From NCBI RefSeq assembly GCF_000368265.1, contig NZ_KB851219.1:1247870-1311869 (forward strand): a stretch of 64,000 bases of DNA. The letters are read 5' to 3'. Source of the stretch: Acinetobacter brisouisimilis (lineage in GTDB: Bacteria > Pseudomonadota > Gammaproteobacteria > Pseudomonadales > Moraxellaceae). The notes beneath the pieces were generated by a model. That model did no database searches and was not told the DNA's origin. It saw nothing but the letters and a program-made list of their open reading frames with translations. This document shows positions 35,767-45,914 of the stretch, one piece after another (the first letter of the stretch is position 1; each line of letters begins with the position of its first letter). The translations under genes were made by a program, and so were the position numbers.

Positions 35767-36864
35767 ATGAACGTATTTTATTGTGAGAATTGCAAACATC
35801 AGGTGTTTTTCCACAATACAGTATGCCAATACTGTTCGACGGTTTTAGGTTTTCAAGTCGAAACGAACAGCATGGGATCTTTCGCTAAAATCGATGCACA
35901 AACATGGCGAAACCTGAATCCAGAAGATCCCCATCTTTATTATCATCCTTGTTATAATTATTCGACTTATCAGGCATGTAACTGGGTCATTCCTGCCGAA
36001 TACGATCAACTGTACTGTGAATCCTGTCAGCTAACACATATCATTCCAGACTTATCTGTCGAAAAGAATTTACATTACTGGCGCCATATTGAATCCGCCA
36101 AACGCTATTTTTTATATCTCACCAAACAACTGGGAATATTCCCTAAACCTAAAAAACATCCTGACGATCATCTTGGTTTGCAGTTTAATTTCTTAATGCC
36201 TTACGAGGGGCAACCTGTTATGACAGGTCATGCTCATGGTGTGATTACACTCGATGCCAGTGAAGCCGATACTGTGATTCGAGTAAAAACCCGACTGGAT
36301 ATGGCAGAGAATTATCGAACTTTAGTTGGGCATTTTCGTCATGAAAGTGGGCATTATTATTTTGACTTAATGCAGCATTTTTTCCCAGAGTGGCTCGATG
36401 GGTTTCGCCAACACTTCGGTGATGAACGCCAGGATTATGCTCAAGCACTTGAGCAATATTATGAACATGGAGCAGCTAAAAACTGGTCAGATTTTTATGT
36501 CAGTCGATACGCCTGTGCGCACCCTTGGGAAGATTGGGCAGAAACATGGGCACATTATTTACATATGATGGACACGCTCGATACAGCTTATCATGCGGGT
36601 CTGAAAATGCAGGGGCAACATGCAATTGACCCAGATATCCATTTTAAAGAACCACCATTATTGTCTCAGGACTTTGAACATACTTTAAGCAACTGGTTTG
36701 CATTAACGTATATTTTAAATGGCTTAAATCGGAGCATCGGACAAGAAGATGCTTACCCATTTACTCTTTCTGGAATTGTACTGAAGAAATTGCACTTTAT
36801 TCATCGTAGTCTGCTCGATATCCATCAACGAATTTTCACCCATCAAAACACATATAAAGTATAA
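35767..36864 (+). CDS. Putative zinc-binding metallopeptidase with N-terminal zinc ribbon
   Basis: A 365-residue soluble protein. The N-terminus has a CxxC...CxxC zinc ribbon (Cys 6, 9, 20, 23), and more cysteines lie in the YCESCQLTH segment (about 84-87). The catalytic-type motif is HESGH (192-196) in GHFRHESGHYYFDL. Downstream come YEHGAAKNWSDFYVSRYACAHPWEDWAETWAHYLH, with conserved Glu and His residues that could complete the metal site. This matches the family annotated as putative zinc-binding metallopeptidase. There is no signal peptide, so it should act in the cytosol. The substrate is unknown. Confidence 0.82.
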   Translation: MNVFYCENCKHQVFFHNTVCQYCSTVLGFQVETNSMGSFAKIDAQTWRNLNPEDPHLYYHPCYNYSTYQACNWVIPAEYDQLYCESCQLTHIIPDLSVEKNLHYWRHIESAKRYFLYLTKQLGIFPKPKKHPDDHLGLQFNFLMPYEGQPVMTGHAHGVITLDASEADTVIRVKTRLDMAENYRTLVGHFRHESGHYYFDLMQHFFPEWLDGFRQHFGDERQDYAQALEQYYEHGAAKNWSDFYVSRYACAHPWEDWAETWAHYLHMMDTLDTAYHAGLKMQGQHAIDPDIHFKEPPLLSQDFEHTLSNWFALTYILNGLNRSIGQEDAYPFTLSGIVLKKLHFIHRSLLDIHQRIFTHQNTYKV

Positions 36865-36913
36865 AAAAGCCTTGAGGTTAACCGAGCAAAAATACGTTTA
36901 AAATAAATAGCAA

Positions 36914-37441
36914 TTATTGCAAAGATGTTCCCCAATTAAATAACCATGCCGATTTCGCACCTAAGCTATTATCATCTTGAATTTTCTTTTTTAATTCACT
37001 AGCCGTCTGGTAGTCATTTGGCCCAACCATCACTCGAACACCTTTCGATGTCATACTTTTCTTAGTAGGATAACCTTTAGCTTTTAATTTAGATACGATA
37101 CTGTCTGCATTGGCTTCATTGGCAGCCAGTGCAATCTGAATCATCCATGTTTTGTCACCATGTTCGAGTAGATTACGGGCTTCTGCACTGGTTAAGCGCT
37201 TATTTTTAGCAAGCACCGGTGCTGTGGCTGCCTCTAAGGCCGTATTTAAATCTTCAACTGTCTCAATTTGCACTTTACTACCAGCTGGAGTTGCTGCCCA
37301 TTCTGACCATGGTTTACACACATAAACACCTTGTTTTTGTGGTAAGGAGAAACAGTAAATATTTTCTTTTTCTAAGTTTGTTGCCGCAAAGCAGTTTGCA
37401 GAAAAAACCATAGCAAGTGTATAAATAAATATTTTTTTCAT
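36914..37441 (-). CDS. SPOR-domain periplasmic protein
   Basis: A 175-residue protein with a cleavable Sec signal (MKKIFIYTLAMVFSANCFAA). Its C-terminal domain (about 98-172, WMIQIALAANEANADSIVSK onward to SAWLFNWG) has the SPOR pattern: a beta strand, then helix ADSIVSKLKAKGY, GVRVMVGPNDYQTASELKKK and a final strand. SPOR domains bind denuded septal peptidoglycan. The middle region (30-95) is charged and unassigned, with cysteines in YCFSL and VYVCKPW. It is convergent with the metallopeptidase gene. A role at the division site is inference from the domain. Confidence 0.8.
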   Translation of the reverse strand: MKKIFIYTLAMVFSANCFAATNLEKENIYCFSLPQKQGVYVCKPWSEWAATPAGSKVQIETVEDLNTALEAATAPVLAKNKRLTSAEARNLLEHGDKTWMIQIALAANEANADSIVSKLKAKGYPTKKSMTSKGVRVMVGPNDYQTASELKKKIQDDNSLGAKSAWLFNWGTSLQ

Positions 37442-38250
37442 AAAGTGTTACTTGGTTCACATTTTTAACCATTATATACAAAAAACTACATTTTAAAAAC
37501 AATTAAAAAATATCAATCATCTATATGATATTTATATTTTTTTAAAAAATTAATCAATGTTATACAGTTTTTTATTTATATATTTTTTATCCACATCTTT
37601 TTCACATGGCTTTCTTCATGTAAGCATGAACATAAAACATTAATTATAAAAATACATAAAAATCAATAATATAAATAAATTTTATTTAAAATATTAAAAA
37701 AACACTACAGTAAAAACAAAGTCATTTCGATTGCATAACTGAAAAATATTACAGATCTTTTATTACATTATAGTGAAATAGCCTTTTTATTGAACAAAAG
37801 AGCGTATGCGCATAAAAACACAAACCCAATATAGAGTGTTTTGTTAATTGATTACTAGCGTACAGTTATATCGAACACTACAACTTTACGCATCAATCGA
37901 TCACTGCATTTTTTAATGCCTAAATAAAAATGACCATGAGTCGCGGAATTTTTTTGCAAATTGTAGCATCTTGTATAATATAAATAGAGGTAAATGGTTT
38001 TAGTCACATTTTAATCATAGGAACGAATTAATCGACTTGCTTCATACGACCATTTTATTTCTCTTGGGCTTGATTGAAATATATTTAAATATTGTTTGCT
38101 CAGTGAGAAAAAAAGCTAAACAATGGTAAGAGAAGCCTTATCCACTGATCTGGCATAGCATTTGGAGTGTCTCAATTTATAAAAAAATAAATCATTAAAT
38201 TGTTGATAATCAAAACCTAAGATTAATTCCTATGCTTTGGAAAAAGTATA
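37442..38250. other. 809-bp AT-rich intergenic region
   Basis: No coding region is recognised. Visible elements are a 10-bp palindrome TATGCGCATA (37805-37814), an inverted repeat AAAACAC/GTGTTTT (37815-37821, 37836-37842), and a TATAAT hexamer at 37974-37979. An AGAGG at about 37986-37990 is followed by a six-codon open frame from 37994. These could be part of a long leader of the EAL gene, but none is decisive. I see no c-di-GMP riboswitch. Confidence 0.4.
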
Positions 38251-40818
38251 ATGACAGATAAAGTTAAGCTAACCTCAGCGAAGCGAACAGCAACACCGAC
38301 TTTACAGCTCTCAGCATTAGAAAAAACAATTGCTATTGCTGAGTTTTCTCCAGATGGGGTTTTGCAATGGGCGAATAAAAACTATCTCTCTCTATTTCAT
38401 ATGACTGAAAGTCAGGCAATTGGACGTGCTCATTGTAGTTTTTGTCCTACTTCTTTTGTAGAAACAGAAGATTACGATACTTTTTGGTTATCCTTATGCC
38501 AAGGTATTCCCTATTCAGGTTTTGTTGAACGGATTCGGGGAGATAATAGTAGCTGTTGGCTTGAAGCGACCTATACCCCTGTGTTAGATCAAGATGGAAC
38601 AGTGATTCAAATTTTAAAAATTGCGACAGATATCAGTGCCCGCTTACAGCATGAGCGAGAACAGCAACTGTATTTGGACCATCTATCACTTGCAGCAGAT
38701 ATTAATGATACAGCAGTTCTCATTACAGATAGTTCTTCTCGAATTGTATATTGTAATAAAGGTTTTAACCGTATGTTTGGCTGGGAAAAACATGAGATTT
38801 TAGATAAAAGCCCATTCTCTTTATTTACGCATCAACCGCAGACCAGTGAGTTAAATAAAAACAATTCACAGATAGATGAAGAGTTGGTTGTTGCAAAAAA
38901 TCGACGTTACTGGGCAAAAATTATAAAAAAACCAATCCTTGATCCAGATAATAACCGAAAATATACGATTATCACCTTTTCGGATATTTCCATCACCAAG
39001 TTACGTGAAACATTGCAACACAAAGTTTTAGAAGCAATATCTAAAGAATCTTCTCTTACCAATGTTCTTGATATTATTTGTAATGAAGTTGAATTGCTTG
39101 CACCAGAAATTACAGCATCCATTGTAGAAGTCGATACACAAGGATTATTGCATCCTATCTCTGCACCCAATTTACCAGCGCATTATGGTCAAATCATTAA
39201 CAATTTGCGTATTGGCCCTAGTGTTGGCTCATGTGGTACAGCAGCTTGGCGTGGCAAACCTGTGATTGTAGATGATATTGCAACAGACCCTTTATGGGAT
39301 CATTATCGTGATGCCATGCATCCTTTTGAGCATACTGCATGTTGGTCAACACCTGTTTTTAACAATCAGCATCAAGTGATTGGTACTTTTGCTTTCTATT
39401 TTAAACAGCCTCGAAATTTGGAGCTGGAGGATTTTCACCAACAGATTATCAATGCTTGCAGCAATCTTTGTTCATTGGCATTTGAGCGTGAAAAGACTAA
39501 ACAGCGCATTCAGCAATTGGCTTTTTATGATGAATTGACAGGTTTGCCCAATCGCAGTTTATTGCTGAGCAAGGCTGATCAGCTTATTGTTTCAAGCATT
39601 CGAAATAATACACCTATCGCTGTTTTATATGTTGATCTTGATCGCTTCAAAATAATCAATGATTCATATGGGCATTTTGTTGGGGATGAATTATTGTGTC
39701 AGGTTGCTGAACTCTTAAAAAGAAATTTAGGCAGTAATGATATTATTGGACGAATATCAAGTGATGAATTTGTCATTATCTTGCCCGAAAGTAACCATCA
39801 GCAAGCACAAATTGTGATTGAAGAGTTACAACTTCATTTAGCTAAACCCATTAAGATCCAGAACTCTATTACGCTGACTATAAGTGCCAGTATCGGGATT
39901 GCGATGTTCCCAGATGATGGTCATAACATTGAAGATCTGCTACATCGCGCAGATATTGCGATGGATCAGGCAAAAAATAGTGGGCGAAATCAGTTCTGTT
40001 TTTTTAGTCATGAAATGAACGAATTATTGCAAGGTCATCTCAAACTGGAAAGAGACCTTCGCCATGCGCTCTTCAATCATGAATTAAACCTGCATTATCA
40101 ACCACAAATTGATTTGGTAACAGGCGAGCTATACGGCATCGAAGCATTGGCTCGCTGGACTCACCCTGAACTTGGTGAAATCTCACCAGAGCGTTTTATT
40201 TCAATTGCAGAAGAAAGTGGTTTAATTACCGAATTTGGCTATTGGGTGATTCAAGAAGCTTGTCGCCAACTTACAGAGTGGCGTATGAAAGGTCGGAATG
40301 TTCCATCCGTTTCGGTAAACCTATCGCCGACCAGCTTTCACTGTATAAAACTTCCAAATACTCTTGCAGAAATTTTACGGCTGCATGGTTTACAACCACA
40401 GGATTTAACCATAGAACTTACGGAAAATGTTTTATTGGATAATCATCCATGTACTACAAAAATCATTCATGACATTCATCACTTAGGCGTACACCTTTCT
40501 ATGGACGATTTTGGTACAGGCTACTCAAGTTTAAGTTACTTGCGCCGCCTACCTATTTCAGAATTTAAACTTGATCGGAGCTTTGTCGCAGACCTCGAAT
40601 ATGATGAAGTTGCTCGAGCTTTAAGTCAGGCGATTTTAAGTATCGCTAGAACTCTAAAGTTAACCATTATCGCCGAAGGCATTGAAACACAAGAACAATA
40701 CCAAATTTTATATCAACAAGGATATTCAGTTGCTCAAGGTTATTTATTTGCTCGCCCACTGTCCGCTTCTGCTTTTGAAACTTGGTTAGACGAATGGGAT
40801 TTCTCTAACAAAAGATAG
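38251..40818 (+). CDS. PAS-PAS-GAF-GGDEF-EAL cyclic-di-GMP phosphodiesterase (degenerate GGDEF)
   Basis: An 855-residue cytosolic sensor protein. Domains in order: PAS (about 20-130), PAS (140-250), GAF (258-410), GGDEF-like (420-585), EAL (598-850). The GGDEF site reads SSDEF (503-507), so cyclase activity should be lost, although GTP may still bind as an allosteric signal. The EAL domain looks active: EALARW (631-636), ELTENVLLD, DDFGTGYSSLSYLRRLP, KLDRSF and EGIETQEQ are all present. The product should hydrolyse c-di-GMP to pGpG. A membrane diguanylate cyclase follows 265 bases downstream on the same strand, a likely opposing pair. Confidence 0.92.
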   Translation: MTDKVKLTSAKRTATPTLQLSALEKTIAIAEFSPDGVLQWANKNYLSLFHMTESQAIGRAHCSFCPTSFVETEDYDTFWLSLCQGIPYSGFVERIRGDNSSCWLEATYTPVLDQDGTVIQILKIATDISARLQHEREQQLYLDHLSLAADINDTAVLITDSSSRIVYCNKGFNRMFGWEKHEILDKSPFSLFTHQPQTSELNKNNSQIDEELVVAKNRRYWAKIIKKPILDPDNNRKYTIITFSDISITKLRETLQHKVLEAISKESSLTNVLDIICNEVELLAPEITASIVEVDTQGLLHPISAPNLPAHYGQIINNLRIGPSVGSCGTAAWRGKPVIVDDIATDPLWDHYRDAMHPFEHTACWSTPVFNNQHQVIGTFAFYFKQPRNLELEDFHQQIINACSNLCSLAFEREKTKQRIQQLAFYDELTGLPNRSLLLSKADQLIVSSIRNNTPIAVLYVDLDRFKIINDSYGHFVGDELLCQVAELLKRNLGSNDIIGRISSDEFVIILPESNHQQAQIVIEELQLHLAKPIKIQNSITLTISASIGIAMFPDDGHNIEDLLHRADIAMDQAKNSGRNQFCFFSHEMNELLQGHLKLERDLRHALFNHELNLHYQPQIDLVTGELYGIEALARWTHPELGEISPERFISIAEESGLITEFGYWVIQEACRQLTEWRMKGRNVPSVSVNLSPTSFHCIKLPNTLAEILRLHGLQPQDLTIELTENVLLDNHPCTTKIIHDIHHLGVHLSMDDFGTGYSSLSYLRRLPISEFKLDRSFVADLEYDEVARALSQAILSIARTLKLTIIAEGIETQEQYQILYQQGYSVAQGYLFARPLSASAFETWLDEWDFSNKR

Positions 40819-40828
40819 ATATTCATTA

Positions 40829-40854
40829 GGCTGCTTTTATCATGATTTATACCT
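40829..40854. repeat. Short intergenic repeat, copy 2
   Basis: Ten bases behind the EAL gene, this segment matches 17358-17383 at about 21 of 26 positions. Both copies follow the stop codon of a plus-strand gene. I cannot tell whether they share a function. Confidence 0.3.
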
Positions 40855-41083
40855 ATTTTTTATTTTTCTCGCCGAGCAAGATTGAAACAGATTTCAATAA
40901 GGCATAAGAAAAATAAAATTGCTTGATGAAAATCAATAAATCAGCTTGTGATCGATTAAATATTACAGTTTTTTATAGTCACAAAGAGAAATTTTTTTCT
41001 AACCCTCTCTTGATTATTTAGAATTTAGGTAAATAAAAAGTTTTGAGCGTTTCTCAAATATAGATTTTAAATGTAGTGAATAT

Positions 41084-44000
41084 ATGCCTTCTCCTTCAAA
41101 AAGCTTATGGCGTGAAAACCTGACACCTGCCTCCTTTATTATTTTGGCGAGCACTGGTTTTGTTATTTTTGCAATTGTAATTTACTGGATCATTTTTTTT
41201 AACACACAACGTACCCTTTATCAGCAAACTGAGCAGCAGGCTTGGATTCGGGTGCGTCAAATATCCAATGCTGTTTCTGTTCAAGTCCAAACATTGTTTA
41301 CAGGTTTGAACTACAGTATGATTGACATGAAAAATAATTATGAATTGCAAAATAATGTAGCATTTCAACGTGCAATCTACAATGTTAGCCATAGCTATCC
41401 GCGAGGCTCTATCACTCAAATTTCGATTGCCGATGCTCAAGGCAAACTGATTTATTCCAATATAAAACAAATTAAAAACGATAAAAATGCGATGTATATT
41501 ACAGACCGTGAATATTTTCAGGTTCATTTACATCAAAAAATTGATTTCTATATTAGCTCGCCAATCAAAGAAAAGTTTTCCAATCAATGGACAATCCAGT
41601 TAACCAAGCCATTGTATCGTAACCATAAATTTATTGGCGTGATGATTTTATCATTATCTCCAAACTACATTTCACAATATTTCCAAAATATTTTTGATAA
41701 TCCTATCGATGTCATTTTGCTGGCACGTGAAGATGGAACTTATTTAGCTCGCTCGCAGTATCAAGATAAAGTTTTAGGAAAAACGCTTCCCAAAGAGCGG
41801 CTTAAACTATTTCGAAATAATGTACAAAATGGTTCTTATGAAGCAAAAACTGGCCCTGACCAGTTACAACGCATGTATGCCTGGAAGCGAGTTGATGGCT
41901 TTCCTCTGATTATCAGCTCAGGAATTGAAAGGCAGCATACCTTTGCTGCTTTAGACAATGCTTATCAGCGCAACCTGACCTACAACCTAATTGGTACAGG
42001 CTTATTATTGGTGATTGTATTGATTAGTGCATGGCTCGCCTTACAGCGACAGCGCAACCTCGCCATGTTGGTACAACAAAGGCGTCATTTTATGTATTTG
42101 GCAAATGAAGTTCCAGGTGGGCTCTTTCAAGTATGTATTCATCCTGATGGTTCTTTATCACTACCTTTTACCAATCCGAGCTTCTTTGAATTACATGGCA
42201 TTGCGCCTTTTTCAGAGCAAAATTTTAAACTGGATTATTTGACTAAATGCATTCACCCTGAAGACATTACTCATTTGTACACTGTGATTGGTGATAGTTT
42301 ACATAACCAAAAAGAGTGGGATGTCAAATATCGGGTGATTTGCCCAGATGGTTCTATTCGCTGGCTACGCAACCACGCCAAAGCCCAAATCGAAGAAGAT
42401 CACGGTATTTTATGGCATGGTTATATCCTTGATATTACTCAAGATGAGATATTACAGGAAACATTACGGCAAAAAGAAGAACATCTACGCCTGACATTTA
42501 TGGCAGTACAAGACGGTTTATGGCAATGGAACTACATTACCGATGAATTGAAATGGGATAAACGCTGCTATGAAATGCTGGGATATGCACATAACGCATT
42601 CAAACTGTCTTTTGAAGATTTTCTCGATCTTTTTCTGCATCCACAAGATCGTGAAATCTTTATGCAACAGCTTTCTCAACATTTAAAACATGAGCATGAA
42701 TTTCGTATTGAAGCTCGTTTAAAAACAGCAGATGGTAGATGGTTATGGGTGGAACTTCGAGGGAAAGTTACCCAACGAGATGCATCGTCTTCACCCACTA
42801 AAATGTTAGGAACATACACTGATATTCAAAAGCGAGTTGAACATTCACACTTGGTCAAAGCCGTACTGGATCGTAGTAACTCTCTGATTGTCGTCACAAG
42901 CGCCAAACATGAAATTTTGTATGCCAATGAACGGGCAGCCAAAATTTTTCATTTACCTTATGGCGAACAAAAAACACATATTAGCTTTAGTCATCTACAT
43001 AAAAATGACAATACCAATGAGAAATTAATTGAATTATTCAACATCGTACAACAAACAGGTTACGTTCGTGACGAATGGCCTCTGTATATGTATAACAGCA
43101 CGTTAAACTGGTTCGATATTCAAGGTGCTTTACTCGACCCTGAAGACCATTCGGGGAACGCAATCTGGACACTCAATGATGTCGATGCCCGCCATCGCGC
43201 AGAATCTGATTTAGCGAAAACCCAACAGCGTCTTGAGGCACTCGTTGAACAGTTTCCTTCAGGAATTCTAGTTGTTGATACCAGTATCGGAGAACGGCAC
43301 CATACTGTTGCAGCGAATCAGATGCTGATTTCAACTTTACAACTTAATTTGTCATTAAATGAGCTCATCGAGCTGCCTACTCATGAACTTGAAAAAACCC
43401 TCTATCGTGTGACTGGATATCACCTCAACCTCACACACAATCATCTAGATGAGAATTTCAAAAAAACCATTATGCTAACAGATGGTCGTTATCTCGAAAT
43501 TGAAAACCTATCTTTAATCAATTCATGCCATTTCCTTGGGCAATGCTGGATTTTCCATGATATCACTCCACAAAAAGAGCGAGAGTCACAACTTGAAATA
43601 CTGGCATCAACCGATGCACTCACAGGAATCAGTAACCGCCGCGCATTTATCAACCGCTTAGAGATTGAACTTGAGGACATTTCAAAAGGTCTTACAACCT
43701 CCTCTGCCCTGATCATGATTGATATTGACCACTTTAAAACTGTTAATGATACGTATGGGCATGCGATTGGTGACTTAGTTCTCAAGCATTTGGTCAATGT
43801 TTTATCCAAACAATTAGGAAAAAATGACTTACTTGGGCGCTTGGGCGGTGAGGAATTTGTGATTTTACTCTCAAATACAAATACAACAAAAGCCTTTGAG
43901 CGTGCAGAATTTTTCAGAGAAATGATCATGTCTAACCCCACCACTGTTGTAAACCTTGGCATGATTAACTTTACAGTCAGCTTAGGTATTTACATCATTA

Positions 44001-44131
44001 AACAGCCTGAAAACTCAATTGAAAATAGTCTGGAACGTGCAGATAGCGCCTTATATTTTTCAAAACGAAATGGTCGGAACCGTTCAACTTTATGGCAGGA
44101 AAACATGCCAAAAAATAGTAAAAAAATATAG
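41084..44131 (+). CDS. Membrane-anchored multi-PAS diguanylate cyclase
   Basis: A 1015-residue protein that makes c-di-GMP. Two transmembrane helices (about 15-37 and 298-318) bracket a periplasmic dCache-type sensor with DREYFQVHL, FISSPIKEK-like and SLSPNYISQYF segments. Three or four PAS units follow (about 340-870), including PDGSIRWLRNHAKAQ and TADGRWLWVELRGKV typical of PAS/PAC. The GGDEF domain ends the chain with GGEEF at 921-925 and IDIDHFKTVNDTYGH before it. The I-site arginine is missing (GKND in place of RxxD), so product inhibition may be weak. It probably responds to an extracellular ligand plus a cytosolic signal. Confidence 0.92.
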   Translation: MPSPSKSLWRENLTPASFIILASTGFVIFAIVIYWIIFFNTQRTLYQQTEQQAWIRVRQISNAVSVQVQTLFTGLNYSMIDMKNNYELQNNVAFQRAIYNVSHSYPRGSITQISIADAQGKLIYSNIKQIKNDKNAMYITDREYFQVHLHQKIDFYISSPIKEKFSNQWTIQLTKPLYRNHKFIGVMILSLSPNYISQYFQNIFDNPIDVILLAREDGTYLARSQYQDKVLGKTLPKERLKLFRNNVQNGSYEAKTGPDQLQRMYAWKRVDGFPLIISSGIERQHTFAALDNAYQRNLTYNLIGTGLLLVIVLISAWLALQRQRNLAMLVQQRRHFMYLANEVPGGLFQVCIHPDGSLSLPFTNPSFFELHGIAPFSEQNFKLDYLTKCIHPEDITHLYTVIGDSLHNQKEWDVKYRVICPDGSIRWLRNHAKAQIEEDHGILWHGYILDITQDEILQETLRQKEEHLRLTFMAVQDGLWQWNYITDELKWDKRCYEMLGYAHNAFKLSFEDFLDLFLHPQDREIFMQQLSQHLKHEHEFRIEARLKTADGRWLWVELRGKVTQRDASSSPTKMLGTYTDIQKRVEHSHLVKAVLDRSNSLIVVTSAKHEILYANERAAKIFHLPYGEQKTHISFSHLHKNDNTNEKLIELFNIVQQTGYVRDEWPLYMYNSTLNWFDIQGALLDPEDHSGNAIWTLNDVDARHRAESDLAKTQQRLEALVEQFPSGILVVDTSIGERHHTVAANQMLISTLQLNLSLNELIELPTHELEKTLYRVTGYHLNLTHNHLDENFKKTIMLTDGRYLEIENLSLINSCHFLGQCWIFHDITPQKERESQLEILASTDALTGISNRRAFINRLEIELEDISKGLTTSSALIMIDIDHFKTVNDTYGHAIGDLVLKHLVNVLSKQLGKNDLLGRLGGEEFVILLSNTNTTKAFERAEFFREMIMSNPTTVVNLGMINFTVSLGIYIIKQPENSIENSLERADSALYFSKRNGRNRSTLWQENMPKNSKKI

Positions 44132-44349
44132 CTAGGAGGCCTAGGATCTTTTGGACATTGAGAGAAAAAGATGATTATTTTATTTTTACTTTCAATCAGA
44201 TTAAAAAAAGCCAGCTATATCAGTGCACTGGTAAAATACTCTGATCGAAACCAAATTGTCATCTTATATTCGAAGTACAACTCATGCCTCTAATTCGATC
44301 ACAGGAAGCCGAAATCAATTAAGAAAGCAGCCATAGCAAACTTCTATAG

Positions 44350-44775
44350 TTATTTTAGTGCAATCATTAATACACCCGTTGTAATCAGTGCAATACCTAC
44401 ATACTCTTGCCCGCTTGGACGTTCTCCCAAAAATATCACAGCAAAAATTGCAACCAACACCACACTCAGTTTATCAACTGGTGCCACCTGAGAGGCATGC
44501 CCCATTTGCAAAGCACGAAAATAACATAACCAAGATGCGCCTGTCGCCACAGCAGAAAGGCTGAGAAACAACCACGTTTTTCCACTCAGCCACAATGGGT
44601 TCTGCCATTTTCCTAAAAAACTCACCCATGCCAGTAAAATCAGCACAATCAAAATAGTACGAATCAGGGTGGCAAAATCCGAATCTACACCTTGTAGCCC
44701 AACTTTGGCAAAAATTGCGGTTAATGCAGCAAAACTTGCAGACAAAATTGCCTAAAATAACCAATTCGATAACAT
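44350..44775 (-). pseudogene. EamA/DMT-superfamily permease interrupted by an amber codon
   Basis: From an ATG at 44775 with a good ribosome site (AGAGAGG, six bases upstream), the frame reads MLSNWLF, TAG, AILSASFAALTAIFAKVG and then runs open to 44350. The TAG at 44754-44752 sits where a tryptophan (TGG) fits the usual NWLFWA start of this short EamA family, so a single base change explains it. The rest (131 residues, four to five hydrophobic helices, ending LITTGVLMIALK) is intact. Reinitiation at the TTG at 44745 is possible but would remove the start of the first helix. The gene is probably inactive, unless the strain suppresses amber codons or this is a sequencing error. Confidence 0.8.
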
Positions 44776-44982
44776 CAATCGCCTCTCTACATTGCATTTC
44801 AACCGATTCAGCATGCATCATCAAACTTAAGTCAGGCTTGGCAAAGTCTCAGGTATTGTTTTTTGGCATACTCTCAAATTTCCTTATGGTTTAAATACGA
44901 TAAGAGATAAATTATTGTTACGAAATAATCAGAATATTTTCTGTAATTTTATGAAGGTAAGCTAAATTGCGATATCTGTAAC

Positions 44983-45010
44983 TTGCAGCATCAACAACTT
45001 GTGCTACAGT
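44983..45010 (+). promoter_or_regulatory. Possible promoter of the universal stress gene
   Basis: TTGCAG (44983-44988) and TACAGT (45005-45010) are separated by 16 bases, and the start codon follows 48 bases later. Both hexamers are imperfect, so this is tentative. Confidence 0.4.
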
Positions 45011-45057
45011 AAAACCAAGAATTAGACCTAAGAGTGTCAACTCAAAGAGAGGCTATA

Positions 45058-45900
45058 ATGAAACGTGTGATTGCTTGTATAGATTCTTCACCGTGTATCA
45101 ATGCCATTGCAGATGCTGCGGCATGGGTCGCGAAGCAGACACATCGAGAATTGGTACTATTACAAATTTTGGATTACTATCCAGCCAGCTATCACTTAGG
45201 GGAAATCAGTGGTGTCATCGGGTTCGAAAGCAATGCCATGTTGCTCAAAGAACTTGCTGAACTTGAACAAAAACAAAGTGAGCTTGCTGTCAACTACAGC
45301 AATAATCTCTTGAATCACATCTCCAACATGATTAAAGAAAAACATGACATTGATGTCAGTATTATTCAGGAAAAAGGTGACTTTCTTGAACAAAGCTTCA
45401 ATATTTTAAAAGAAGATGATATTGCAATTATTGGTCGAGTTGGGGAACGCGCTGCAGAAAAAAATAAAGCAATTGGAAGCAATGTTGAAAACTTTATCCG
45501 TGGGGCAAAATGTACCATCATGACGATTGGTGATCATTTTAAAGCACCCACCCGATTCATCTTTGCTTATGAATATTCACCAACCTGTTTAAAAATGATG
45601 CATCGTATTGCCGAAAGCGATTTACTACGCCAACTTCAATGTCACTTGCTTTATGTTGGTGATCATCCTGAAGTGCTTAAAGAACCTGAACATTTCCTCA
45701 AAGCACAAGGTTTAGATGTCGTAGTTGAAGCACGTTATGGCGATGTTGCGGAAAGTATCATGGAATATCAGTGCCAGCATGGCATTCAATTGGTTTTACT
45801 TGGCGCATTTAGTCACAGTAAAATTCATCAATTTTTCTTGGGCAGTATTACCACCACTATTTTCCGAAACTTAAATGTGCCGCTCATTGTCGCCAAATAG
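45058..45900 (+). CDS. Universal stress protein, tandem UspA domains
   Basis: A cytosolic stress-response protein of 280 residues. The ATG at 45058 (MKRVIACIDSSPCINAIAD) has AGAGAGG upstream; the in-frame start at 45034 is weaker. It contains two Usp folds, about 1-155 and 160-280. The second keeps the nucleotide-binding-like ending GAFSHSKIHQFFLGSITTTIFRNLNVPLIVAK, corresponding to the G-2x-G-9x-G-S/T motif. The first has a shorter loop (GRVGERAAEKNKAIGSNVENFIRGAKCTIM). Tandem Usp proteins resemble E. coli UspE. The stimulus is unknown. Confidence 0.88.
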   Translation: MKRVIACIDSSPCINAIADAAAWVAKQTHRELVLLQILDYYPASYHLGEISGVIGFESNAMLLKELAELEQKQSELAVNYSNNLLNHISNMIKEKHDIDVSIIQEKGDFLEQSFNILKEDDIAIIGRVGERAAEKNKAIGSNVENFIRGAKCTIMTIGDHFKAPTRFIFAYEYSPTCLKMMHRIAESDLLRQLQCHLLYVGDHPEVLKEPEHFLKAQGLDVVVEARYGDVAESIMEYQCQHGIQLVLLGAFSHSKIHQFFLGSITTTIFRNLNVPLIVAK

Positions 45901-45914
45901 CTTTTCTAAAAAGT

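Noticed and set aside
37442..38250. c-di-GMP riboswitch before the EAL gene
   Set aside because: The conserved GEMM core could not be found.
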